64,000 bases of DNA from Palaemon carinicauda. Lineage: Eukaryota; Arthropoda; Malacostraca; Decapoda; Palaemonidae. The translations under genes and the position numbers were made by a program. The notes beneath the pieces are model-generated. The model searched no databases and was not told the origin of the DNA. It was given only the letters and a program-made list of their open reading frames with translations. This document shows positions 29,301-40,159 of the stretch, in pieces. The stretch covers positions 70,321,613 through 70,385,612 of the forward strand of contig NC_090729.1 in NCBI RefSeq assembly GCF_036898095.1. The letters run 5' to 3'. Each line of letters begins with the position of its first letter. Position 1 is the first letter of the stretch.

Positions 29301-31190
29301 CGTGGGCTGCAGCTCCAGGACCAGAGGGTACCAATTGCTCCGGGACCACTTGGGAGCCACTAGGGCCGCTGTCCCTTTGAAGGTTCTCAGTTTGGAGAGG
29401 ACTTTCAGCAGAAGGTTGGGGGGAGGGAACAGTTATATCCTGGACCATCTGTTCCAATCCAGTGACATGGCATCCACTGCTTCTGCCTTGGGGTCCTCGT
29501 ATGGGGCCACATATCGAGGAAGTTGATTGTTGTCGCTCGTCGCGAAGAGATCGATCTGAAGTTCCGGGACTTGGTGAGAGATGAAGGAAAATGACCTTGC
29601 GTCTAGAGACCATTCCGACTCTATTGGGCTTGTCTTTGATAGAGCGTCCGCCGTCACGTTGCGGAATCCTTGTAGGTGAACTGCAGACAGGTGCCATTTC
29701 TTCTTTTTTGCCAAACGAAAGATCGGAAGAAGTACCTGATTTATCTGGGGCGATCTCGAGCCCTGACGATTGAGACATCTGACTACCACCGAGTTGTCCA
29801 GAGTCAGACGGATGTGGATCGAGGGAGGCGGGGAGAGTTTCTTCAGGGTGAGAAGAACCGCCATGGCCTCCAAGATGTTGATGTGAAACGTCTTGAATAG
29901 GGGACACCATGTTCCTTGAACCTGTCGTTGGTGGGAGTGACCTCCCCAACCCTCCAGTGAAGCGTCCGTGTGGATGTTGATCAATGGAGGCAGGTGTTGA
30001 AGAGGAATGGACCTATTCAGGGCCTTTGCTTCCGACCACGGCTTTAAAAGTGAGCGAAGTCTGTTTGGAAGCCGTCTCTTGAGGTCTCTTCGAGCGATGG
30101 ATGCGAAACGTCTCCAGACTCCCGCGTCATCCTTTGTGCGCGAAGCACTGGGTTTGTCACAGAGGCGAACTGTAGAGAGCCGAGGATTTGTTCCTGCTGT
30201 TGTCTTGAGATCCGTTTAGATTTTAGAAGCCTTCTGACAGACCCTGCTATTTCCTTCCTTTTCTTTTGTGGGATGGAAAGGCGGTGTGACTGAAGATCCC
30301 AATGGATTCCCAACCATTGGAACTTCTGAGTTGGAGAGAGGCGAGATTTCTCGGTGTTTATCTTGAATCCCAGATGCTCTAGGAACTGGGTGACTTTGTT
30401 GCAGGCTCTCAGAAAATCTTCGGGCGATGTCGCCCAGACTAACCAGTCGTCTAGGTAGGCCATCACTTGGACGCCCTGAAGACGGAGCTGTTGGACGATG
30501 GCGTCTGCCAGCTTGGTGAAGATCCGTGGAGCCACGTTGAGCCCGGAGGGCATGGCCCTGAAGGCGTAACTTTTCCTTTAGAGTCAAAATCCTAGGTAGG
30601 AGGAAGCGTAAGGATACATTGGAATGTGCCAGTAGGCATCCGCCAGGTCTATGGAAACCGTGTAGGCCCTTTGAGGCAGAAGGGTCCTTATTTGTTGGAG
30701 AGTCAGCATCTTGAATTTGTTGTTCGCAATGAACTTGTTGAGAGGGGATAAGTCTAGAATGACTCTGAGTTTGTCGGAGTCTTTCTTGGGAACGCAAAAT
30801 AGTCTCCCTTGGAACCTGGTATACTTTACCCTCCTGATCACCTTCTTATTCAAGAATTCTAGGACATATTCTTCCATTAGGGGGGTTGACTGTTGGAAGA
30901 ATTGCTGGAAGGCTGGGGGTGGTTGCGTTCAGCTCCAGCCTAGTCCCTTCTTGACGATGCTGTGTGCCCAGGGATCGAAGGTCCAACGATCCTGGAATTG
31001 GCGGAGTCTTCCTCCCACCGGAAGCACTTCATTGCTTCTGGTGTCCCGAGGGTTTGCCACCTCGGCCGCTAGCTCCCCTTCCTCCTCTGCCTCTGGAGGG
31101 ATGGCGAGAAGAATCTCTGCCGGAGCCTCTACTTGAGCCCCTACCTCTGGGACGAAAGGTAGTAAAGTGTTGCTCATACGCAGGGGTGAA
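29195..31190 (-). pseudogene. Reverse transcriptase/RNase H, copy C
   Basis: On the minus strand RT runs from the QFQDRWTFDPW region, with TGG changed to TGA near 30930, through VPKKDSDKLRVILDLSPLN. Two stops (TGA, TAA) follow YLGF near 30580, exactly where copy D has the same pair and copy A has CGA and CAA. YLDD is intact (VQVMAYLDDWLVW near 30450). A short deletion near 30130 shifts the frame before RNase H (HTDASLEGWGG, NILEAMAVLLTL, LTLDNS, ADALSK). The gene cannot yield a full product without readthrough. Confidence 0.82.
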
Positions 31191-31672
31191 GACCGGTGAC
31201 TGCGACACCACCGGTTGGGGGACCAACTGAACAGTCTGTTGGAGCTGTGTGGCCACTTGGGGAGTAGCGGTACCCGGAAACTGTCATCTCTGTTGACGTT
31301 GCTGGGGTTTCGGCTTCTGAGTTTTCCTCTTAGGCTGAGGGCCATCGTCCTGAGAGTATTTCCTCTTTCTTGACATGCCCCACTGGTGGAGAAGGTTCCT
31401 ATTCTCCGTGGCGACTTTGTCTACAATCTCTTTCACCAGAGAAGATGGCGAGAGATACTTACCCCAGATATTGGAGGAAATCAGCCCCCGGGGTTCGTGT
31501 TTCACCGTCGCGTTGGCGAACACGAATTCACGACAGGCTCTGCGAGCCCTAGTGAAGCTATATAGGTCCTTTGTCACCGTTGCCAAGTGCGATTTGGCTA
31601 GGACCATATAAAAGTCCGGGACTCTAGTATCCCCGGCCATAAGTTCCAGCTGTACCTGGTGGGACAGCGATG
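31029..31672 (-). pseudogene. Gag C-terminal part, copy C (frameshifted)
   Basis: The continuation of gag after a one-base deletion near 31672 has VPDFYMVLAKSHLATVTKDL, CREFVFANATVKHEPRG and SSNIWGKYL, then a basic KRK stretch. Another frame carries the RG-rich tail (RPRGRGSSRGSGRDSSR, RGRGGRGASGRGG), ending at 31029. Confidence 0.7.
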
Positions 31673-32983
31673 CGCAAGCCTCTCCTTCGTATCCTGTTCC
31701 CTACAAAGGAGGTGATCATTTAGCCTTGGGAGGTCCTCATTAAATTGACGACCGGCTACGTCAGGCTCTAGTTTCCCTACTGTGAAGGTTGACTGGATGT
31801 CTTTCCAGTGCCTATCATCGGGAGGAACAGTAATGGAGAAGGGTCTGCACTCCTCCAGTGCAGGGCAAGGTTTCCCTTCCTCCACTGCCTTTAAGACCGC
31901 TGTGAAGGCCTTTTCGATGAAGGGGAAGGTCGCAGCATTTGGCGCAACGAAGGTTGGATGCTTCTTGCTAAGCGCCGGCATCTTGGAGTTGGTGAAACCC
32001 CTACTCTTCCCCGCCTCGGCTAACATTGCTTGGGCCTTCGCGAGATCGAACATGATAACCTCCTTCGGTTCGGTCTCTTCCTTTGAGGCTGGTTCGGACC
32101 TGAGCCGGACATAACAGTCCGGATAAGCCTCGAAGTTCGGGAAGAATTCCACTTCTTCCAGCAAGACAGAGCCAACCCTTTCACTGATGTAGATCTTTCC
32201 AGTTGTAATTGGCATATGCTCGGCATATCTCCATGGGTTAGCTTCCGAGCAAGTGGGGAGGTCCTTAACCGAAATCCCTTTCGGTTGTTTAAGACTAACG
32301 AGAGTCGTCCGGAATTGCTCCTGGGTTGCTCGTAGCTTTCTTTCCATGAGGGCTTCAAGCATCTTGAAGACCTCCTGAGTGGCCGATGGAAGAGGATCCG
32401 GGGTGGCAGAAGTCGAAGGAACAGGTTCCTCGGACGGTGCAGGAGTTTCTGCGGGAGTAGGAGCAGGAGCGACCTCGGACTCCGAATCAGGGTATTCCAC
32501 CTGATCTTCCTCGTAGTCGAGTTCCTCGCCCATGAGGTTCTTCTCCGTTTCTTCCAACACTTCCGACATACATTCCACGTTATCGGAATCTAGATGACAC
32601 TCATGCATGGACTGGGCCATGACAACATCAGGTTCCACCACGAGCTGGATGGTGGGGATCTGATCATGGGGGACCACAGAGTCTTTGGATGCCTTTGGGA
32701 AAAGCAAGGCCCTCAAGTCTTCGTTGGGAAGATACGGTCCGGTGGCGTTCTTCTGGAAGCCACGCACCCATTTGCGTAGCTTCTCTCTAGCGTTGTTCCT
32801 TGCCTCCGCAGAAGGAGGATCGTCGAACGCCTCGACCAAACGACTCTTGCAGACTGTGCAGTTCTGCGGGTCCCAATACTTCAGGTCGCCTTTCTTGGTG
32901 GCGCAGGGGGCGTGGGTCCGGCACGCCTTGTGCCCGTAGAAGTCCGGGCGCTTCACCCCGCAGAAGTTGCTCTCACACTTCAT
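31598..32983 (-). CDS. DIRS gag, copy C (longest intact N-terminal portion)
   Basis: The 461-codon frame starts 14 bases after TTTTACAG at about 32997. Residues 1-50 hold a Cys/His-rich module (MKCESNFC, FYGHKAC, THAPC, CTVC) that looks zinc-binding. An acidic stretch follows (DYEEDQVEYPDSESE), then a Pro/Ser/Thr linker (PAPTPAETPAPSEE) and a helical segment (FKMLEALMERKLRATQEQF). A conserved core comes next (PWRYAEHMPITTGKIYISE, NFEAYPDCYVRLRSEP). The final 27 residues are out of frame because of the deletion near 31672. It is the best copy for defining the gag-like protein of this family. I recognise no named domain. Confidence 0.78.
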   Translation of the reverse strand: MKCESNFCGVKRPDFYGHKACRTHAPCATKKGDLKYWDPQNCTVCKSRLVEAFDDPPSAEARNNAREKLRKWVRGFQKNATGPYLPNEDLRALLFPKASKDSVVPHDQIPTIQLVVEPDVVMAQSMHECHLDSDNVECMSEVLEETEKNLMGEELDYEEDQVEYPDSESEVAPAPTPAETPAPSEEPVPSTSATPDPLPSATQEVFKMLEALMERKLRATQEQFRTTLVSLKQPKGISVKDLPTCSEANPWRYAEHMPITTGKIYISERVGSVLLEEVEFFPNFEAYPDCYVRLRSEPASKEETEPKEVIMFDLAKAQAMLAEAGKSRGFTNSKMPALSKKHPTFVAPNAATFPFIEKAFTAVLKAVEEGKPCPALEECRPFSITVPPDDRHWKDIQSTFTVGKLEPDVAGRQFNEDLPRLNDHLLCREQDTKERLAHRCPTRYSWNLWPGILESRTFIWS

Positions 32984-34354
32984 ATACTCCTCCTGTAAAA
33001 GAAAGAGATCATGAGTACATGGAAGGCATAAGAATGACTTACATTACTCTAAAATTAAGATATCTTAATCTAAATTTTTTAGCATTAAATTAATTACAAG
33101 GCATTTTAATGCTTGAGAATAATGAGCGGGAAAGGAAGTAGATAGACACATACTTGTGAATCCCGCCCAGGCAATTTCTTTTGTGGCCGAAGGTCACAAT
33201 GAGGAAATCCATATGGATAAGCCGAGCTAGGCTTCTAACAGAAATTGCCCGCAGAGTGTAGCAGGGTCTGAGACCACTCAGATCCCTGGAGGAGAAGGGG
33301 TATAGGAGAAACCCCTTATTAAATGTAGGCTCCGGCAATCGACTGCACTAAAATACACAGAGTATGCTGGAATATTGTAATGTGCAATCAAACAGCATAG
33401 CCACATCTTGGATGGTAAGACAATACCTATATAGAAGTGGCCAAGCCATCTGGCTGCAGTATTTTGATTGTCGGCATGTTGCCGGCAGGCATGGAAGGGG
33501 TGCATGTCCCTTAACGTCTCAGGAGGGTCCCGGCAGACCGACGGCACGCTGGAGGCCGGTCCTGCAGGGTGGAAGGCATCAAGACGGACACACTAAGTAT
33601 CTAAAGTATAATACCATCGTGGCGACCGCCGGCACAGCGGCAGGTCGTCGGCAGGGGACGGTGGCTCCGGCAGCCAAAGGCTGACGGCATGGTGAGCTTT
33701 GGATCAATTCATAAGATAGATATGTATATGGTTGTATACCTAGACTGCCGGCAATCAATGCCGGCATGCCGGTGGCCGACTCCGAAAGTCGGCCGGCTGT
33801 TACTAGGTAAGATGAGGGGTGGGACGTCGGCTGTATGTCGACGGAAGGCGGCAGCCTCCGGCACATGGAAGGCTGACGTCTTAGAGGGGGGAAGCATCTT
33901 ATGAAAGAATGTCACCTGAGGTAGTGGCGGCTATCGCCGGCAGAAGAGGTGGCAAGGGACCGGCACCAGGATAGAAAGAGAGAAAGGTAAGGAGGGATGG
34001 AAGGGGTAAGATCCCATACCCCTCCGGCATCCCTCTGGAGAGAGTGCACTCATGATAGGAGTGGATACTCCTAGCATCCGGCGGCAATGAGCCGGCAGTC
34101 GGCCGGGTGCCTGGGGTAACCCAAGGGAGGGTTAGAGGGCACTCAAGAGGGGGGAATCCTCCGCCGGCCGGACCGCCGCCGGCAACCACCCCCATAGAAC
34201 GCTATAAAGGGTATGTGTACCAGAGCGGCCAGCTCAGCAGGAGAACAATGTTAGCCCTACCACTCCACCCAAGGGAGGGGTTGTAGGACTAAGGACAGAT
34301 GTGTGTAGGCAAGCCTACACCAAAGGGATAGGTGGGGAGGGGGAAGAAAAGGTC
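32984..34354 (-). other. DIRS C 5' leader, inner part (noncoding)
   Basis: No gene is supported. The leader is rich in CCGGC-type segments and is homologous, inverted, to copy D 35691-38201. Position 33209-33216 (CCATATGG) is the empty equivalent of the solo LTR site in copy D. Confidence 0.65.
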
Positions 34355-34706
34355 TTTTTGGGCTCAAGCCATGACGTCCTGATGGAAGGTTCCTTCAGTA
34401 GCTTCCTAGGGTGTATTTAACTACAGGGATATTCCCAGAGAATTAAACTAAAGGTTATCACAGAATTGTAACTTCTAGTGCGAGTACCCTAAAGGTTTCC
34501 CTCTAGGATATCGTATATCAACAGGGGACGCATGTATTAACACGCCACATAGCTATCTGCACCTCATATAGAGTTAACACTTCGATATGAAGGTGGAGAA
34601 TAACTGGGGAGCCGTTCCACAGTTACACTCGTCCGTGGCTGCTTTTGGTACTCGAAACGTAAACAAACGGGCGCCATTGCTAAATGACGTCACGTCCGTC
34701 CTCATC
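34355..34706 (+). repeat. Left inverted terminal repeat of DIRS D
   Basis: It is inverted relative to 43985-44368 (AGGTTCCTTCAGTAGCTTCC, AACACGCCACATAGCTATC and complements). The same repeat begins copies C (45724) and E (25548). Confidence 0.85.
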
Positions 34707-36843
34707 CTTCAGCCTGTAGCTCCTTGCTTTGGTCGGATTTTCCTTGAGTGCGATTTTCATCTGCTTACATCGCCGTTATGTCGTTACCTTCAGCCTCCCC
34801 TTCTTCTGGAAAGTTGAGTACCAGGTCCCAGTATTGTTTAAATAAGCTCTAGCCATAAAGTAACTTCTACTTTTTGTAAAATTTTGTGTTTTGTGGCAGA
34901 GCTGTGCCGATCCCGGACGAGCCATTTTATGGCGTCGCTGTTCATATCGCATGCTTTATTTAGTTAGCCAGAACAGCCTTATCCGGTCACTTAACTAATT
35001 AATATTATTAGTTATTTAGTCTTCATAGCTAGGAATTACTTATATTGTGTTTTAGCGCTCATCTGACTGGGTCGCCGTTCGACCCCATACTAGATCGCTA
35101 GCTTAGCCCCTAGGCTGGATAGCCTAGTGCTTGTTTTCATGCATGATATATACCAGTGTTCCTAGGTTAAGTTATGAAGATTGTGGCATTATTAAACATA
35201 CTATTAACTGTGATGTAAGTGTTTTCGCCTTCGGGGACCATATATGGAACCAGGTTGATTGTGTATCTTTCCACCCTAACCTAATTGTAGGAACCCCTAT
35301 ATGCTCCCTAATCCCCTGCCTGCGGGCATTCCCTCTGTGTGGCCCTGCTTCCCCTTCTATATAGGGGAATCTTGTCTACAAACAGAGTATTTATCGCTTC
35401 TCTGTCTACCCTAAGGGAATGATCCCCCCCTTAGGGTCGTGAACAAGAAATAAGGAAGGGCTCTGCCCTTACTCAGTGGCACCTGGTTGGGTTACTCCTC
35501 CCTCCCTTCAACTTGCGATGTGTCTTTCAACTTACCTAGCCTAGGAGTTAAGCTCTGGGGGTTGATTCTGTTCTTTTATAGTTTGAGACAGTACTCCTGT
35601 ACCATTCTCATTCTGGTTACCTAACCTAGGTTAGGGAGCATTCTCCCTCTCCTTGGTGGCCGTTCTTGTACAAAGTCTCCCCTATAGAAAGACCCCTCAT
35701 CTTCTCCCTCCCCACCTATCCCTTTGGTGTAGGCTTGCCTATACACATCTGTCCTTAGTCCTACAACTCCTCCCTTGGGTGGAGTGGTAGGGCTAACTTG
35801 TTCTCCTGCTGAGCTGGCCGTTCTGGTACACATACCCTTCATAGCGTTCTATGGGGGTAGTTGCCGGCAGCGGTCCGGCCGGCGGAGGTTTCCCCCTCTT
35901 GAGTGCCCTCTAACCCTCCCTTGGGTTACCCCAGGCACCCGGCCGACTGCCGGCCCCCTGCCGCCGGATGCTAGGAGTATCTACTCCTATCATGAGTGCA
36001 CTCTCTCCGGAGGGATGCCGGAGGGGTATGTGATCTTACCCCTTCCATCCCTCCTTACCTTTCTCTCCGTCTATCCTGGTGCTGGTCCCTTTCCGCCTCC
36101 ACCGCCGGCGATACCGCCTTTGCCTCTGGTGACATTCTTTCATAAGATGTCCTCCCCCCTCTAAGACGTCAGCCTTCCGTGTGCCGGAGGCTGCCGCCTT
36201 CCGTCGGCATACAGCCGATGTCCCACCCACCATTTTACCTAGTAACAGCTGGCCATCCCTCCGTGCCGGTCACCTGCTTGCCAGCATTGATTGCCGGCGG
36301 TCTAGGTATATAACCATATACATATCTATCTTATGAATTGATCCAAGCTCACCATGCCGTCAGCCGTCGGCTGCCGGAGCCGCTGCCTCCTGCCGGCGAC
36401 CCGCCGCTGTGCCGGCGGTCGCCACGATGGTATTACATTTTAGATACTTAGTGTGTCCGTCTTGATGCCTTCCACCCTGCAGGACCGGCCTCCGGCGTTC
36501 CGTCGGTCTGCCGGCACCCCCTGGAGACGTTAAGGAACATGCACCCCTTCTCATACCTGCCGACAATATGCCGACAGCCAACATACTGCAGCCAGATGGC
36601 TTAGCCACTTCCACATATAGGTATTGTCTTACCTTTAAAATTGTGGCTCTGCTGTCTGGTTGCACATTACAATATTCCAGCATACTCTGTGTGTCTTAGC
36701 GCAGCCGATTGCCGGAACCTATATCTAATAAGGGGTTTTCTTCTACTCCCCTTATACCCAGGGATCTGAGTGGTCTCAGTCCCTGCTACACCTCGCGGGC
36801 AATTTCTGCTAGAGACTTAGCTTCTACCCACCACGGCTTATCC
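34707..36843 (+). other. DIRS D 5' leader before the solo LTR (noncoding)
   Basis: No gene is supported. 34707-35690 is inverted relative to 44369-45372; 35690-36840 is inverted relative to 33212-34350 (copy C). GC-rich CCGGCGG segments occur at 35860-36560. Confidence 0.65.
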
Positions 36844-36847
36844 ATAT

Positions 36848-37944
36848 TGTTACGGGCCACTGGTTCGAGCCCGGCCTTGCTTAAGGGACTCAAGGGCCAT
36901 AACAAAACAAATAACAATGGTAAAGGTCGCCAGTCAGCAATAATACAATGAATACTGACAAATATATGTATTTACAATAACATTTAAATAAAAATTACTA
37001 AAAGAAAAGGGGAGCACAACAGCTAATTATTTATATTGTAATTTATGCCACGAAGAGCTTCGGATGGAGTTTGGGGGGACCGTGGATGAAACTCCAGCAC
37101 AGCAATCACGTTCCCTGGAAGGGGGAAATAAATTGAATTATTATCAGCACACTTACTTCTACCGGCTTGGAACACGATGAAGTCGTGTGGTTAAAACTTT
37201 TAAGCAAATTAAATAAAAATGCCAAGCTTAGGGATTTAAACGTTACACATGGGAATCAACACTGTCACAGGGTGAATTAATTAAAACTAGGACTAAACGG
37301 CACACGTGGTCTGGGTATAGGGGATAGGATACAAGGTTCAGTGGGTAGGATTTCTTTAGAGGATAAGGAAAAATTGGGATGTGATAAGGAAAGGATGGGA
37401 GGTTGGGTAAGGATATTGAGAATCTCAAAATCAGACACCTTACCTTAGTAAAAGGACTCTGGCTCCTTCCCTTATGGAAAGATATGTAAACAGAGGTCCT
37501 GCCTCCCTGATGTCTTGAGGGTGAAGAGCGACGGTGTTTCCCTCAAGGAGGTTGAGTGAAGAAGAGGAGATGTTATCCTCATGGAGGTTGAGATAAGAAG
37601 AAGCTCTCCAGTTTTCCCTGGGTAGATCAACCCCACTTGACCCCCAATTGGGGGGGGGGGTAGGCGGGATTGGCCTGACCGCTGTCCTATTGGTCAGGCT
37701 TGATCACGTGTCCCCACATCCTTCACAGCTCGCTTCCCTCCTTCTCCTGGGACCTCGATGTTGTCACGTGACTCGTAGAAGGTAGCTGAAATTGAGATCT
37801 CAGGGGGAGTAGACTGGTATAGGATGGTTGGAGGGGGGTGAGACTCTGGGTAGGGTCCCAAAACTCGTGGCATTTTGACTCATGCTTGCTGGCGGGGTCT
37901 TTTGTTATTTGAAAAAGGTGGCGAAATGACCGCCATTACTAACA
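36848..37944. mobile_element. Solo LTR inside DIRS D leader
   Basis: The segment of 1,097 bp has TGTTACGGGCC and CATTACTAACA ends (TG...CA) and is flanked by ATAT on both sides (36844-36847, 37945-37948). Copy C has the uninterrupted CCATATGG at 33209-33216. It contains no coding sequence. It is unlike the LTRs of gypsy 1 and 2, so it comes from a third LTR family; orientation is unknown. Confidence 0.85.
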
Positions 37945-38201
37945 ATATGGATTTCCGTTTTGTGACCTTCGGCCACAAAAGAAATTGCCTACTGATAAGG
38001 TTACGGTAACCGACTGGGCGGGATTCACAATTATGTGTCTATCTACTTCCTTTCCCGCTCTCTACTCTCAGGCATTATAATACCTTATGAATTATTTTAA
38101 TGCTTAAAAATTTAGATTAAGTTATCTTAATTTTAGAGTAATGTAAGTCATTCTTATGCCTTCCATGTACTCATGATCTCTTTCTTTTACAGGAGGAGTA
38201 T
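37945..38201 (+). promoter_or_regulatory. Leader end with conserved 3' splice-acceptor-like tract before gag
   Basis: ATCTCTTTCTTTTACAG|GAGGAG precedes the gag ATG at 38202. The same pyrimidine tract plus ACAG|GAGGA stands before gag in B (7480-7495), C (minus, about 33000) and E (48855-48865). Conservation between two subfamilies suggests the gag message is spliced; the donor is not established. Confidence 0.5.
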
Positions 38202-40153
38202 ATGAAGTGCGAAAGCAACTTCTGTGGAGTGAAGCGCCCGGACTTCTACGGGCACAAGGCGTGCCGGACCCACGCCCCCTGCACCGCCAAAAGATGCGAC
38301 CTGAAATACTGGGACCCGCAGCACTGTACAGTCTGCAAGAGTCGTTTGGCCGAGGCGTTCGACGACCCTCCTTCAGCGGAGGCAAAGACAATGCTCGAGA
38401 GAAGCTACGCAAGTGGGTGCGGGGCTTCCAGAAGAACGCTACTGGACCGTATCTCGCCAGCGAAGATTTGAGGGCCTTGCTGTTTCCAAAGGCATCTAAA
38501 GACTCTGTGATCCCAGTGATCAGATCCCCACCATCCAGCTCGTGGTGGAACCTGATATCGTCATGGCCCAGTCCATGCATGAGTGCCACTTGGATTCCGA
38601 TAACGTGGAACGTATGTCGGAAGTGTCGGAAGAGACGGAGAAGAACCTCATGGGCGAGGAGCTCAACTATGAGGAAGATCAGGTGGAATATCCTGATTCG
38701 GAGTCCGAGGTCGCTCCCACTCTTACTCCCGCAGCGACTCCTGCACTGTCCGAGGAACCTGTTCCTTCGACTTCCGCCACCCCGGACCGTCTTCCATCGG
38801 GCACTCAGGAGGTCTTCAAGATGCTTGAAGCCCTCATGGAAAGAAAACTTCGAGAGACCCAGGAGCAATTCCGATCTACCCTAGTTAACTTTAAACAACC
38901 GAAACGGATTTCGGTTAAGGACCTCCCCTCTTGCTCGGATACTAACCCATGGAGATATGCCGAGCATATGCCAATCACGACTGGTAAGATCTTCATCAGT
39001 GAGAAGGTTGGCTCTATTTTGTTGGAAGAAGTGGAATTCTTCCCGAACTTCGAGGCTTATCCGGACTGTTACGTCCGGCTCAGGTCCGAACCAGCCTCAA
39101 AGGAAGAGACCGAACCGAAGGAAGTAATCGTGTTCGATCTCACGAAGGCCCAGGCTATGCTAGCCAGTGCGGTGAAGAGTAGGGGTTTCACCAACTCCAA
39201 GATGCCGGCGCTCAGTAAAAAGGACCCAACCTTCATTGCGCCGAATGCTGCGACTTTCCCTTTTATCGAAAAGGCCTTCACAGCGGTCTTAAAGGCAGGG
39301 GAGGAAGGGAAACCTTGCCCTGCACTGGAGGAGTGCAGACCCTTCTCCCTTACCGTTCCTCCCGATGATAGGCACTGGAAAGACGTCCAGTCAACCTTCA
39401 CGGTGGGGAAGTTAGAGCCTGACGTAGCCGGTCGTCAGTTCAATGAGGACCTCCCAAGGCTAAATGATCACCTCCTTTGTAGGGAACAGGATACGAAGGA
39501 GAGGCTTGCCGCATCACTGTCCCTCCAGGTACAGCTTGAACTTATGGCCGGGGACACTAGAGTCCCGGACTTTTACATGGTCCTAGCCAAAACACACTTG
39601 GCAACGGTGTCTAAGGACCTGTATAGCTTCACTAAGGCTCGCAGAGCCTGTCGTGAATTCGTGTTTGCCAGTGCGACGGTAAAACACGAACCCCGGGGGC
39701 TGATTTCCTCCAATATCTGGGGTAAATATCTCTTTCCCTCCTCCCTGGTGAAAGAGATTGCAGACAAGGCCGCCACGGAAAACAGGAACCTTCTCCACAA
39801 GTGGGGCATGTCGAGAAAAAGGAAATCCTCTCAGGACGATGGCCCTCAACCTAAGAGGAAGTCTCAGAAACCGAAACCCCAGTAACGTCAACAGAGACGG
39901 CAGTTTCCGGGTTCCGCTACTCCCCAAGTGGCCGCACAGCCACAGCAGACCTTTCAGTTGGTCCCCCAACCGGTGGTGTCGCAGTCACCGGTCTTTACCC
40001 CTGCATTTGAGCAACATGCTACTACCTTTCGTCCCAGAGGTAGGGGCTCAAACAGAGGTTCCGGCAGAGATTCGTCTCGCCGCCCCTCCAGAGGCAGAGG
40101 AGGAAGGGGAGCTAGCGGCCGAGGTGGCAAACCCTCGGGACACCAGAAGCAAT
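38202..40153 (+). pseudogene. DIRS gag, copy D (frameshifted)
   Basis: The ATG at 38202 follows the acceptor-like tract. The Cys/His-rich module (MKCESNFC, FYGHKAC, THAPC, CTVC) is intact. A one-base loss near 38388 (AAAGACAATGCTC against the C sequence) ends that frame at 38471. The core continues in a second frame at 38542-39885 (PWRYAEHMPITTGKIFISE, NFEAYPDCYVRLRSEP, FYMVLAKTHLATVSKDL), stopping at TAA where A and C have CAA. The RG-rich tail follows to about 40153 in that frame. Confidence 0.78.
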
Positions 40154-40159
40154 GAAGTG

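Noticed and set aside
33364..33904. Pro/Gly/Arg-rich ORFs in the DIRS C leader
   Set aside because: GC-rich leader sequence without conservation of frame between C and D.
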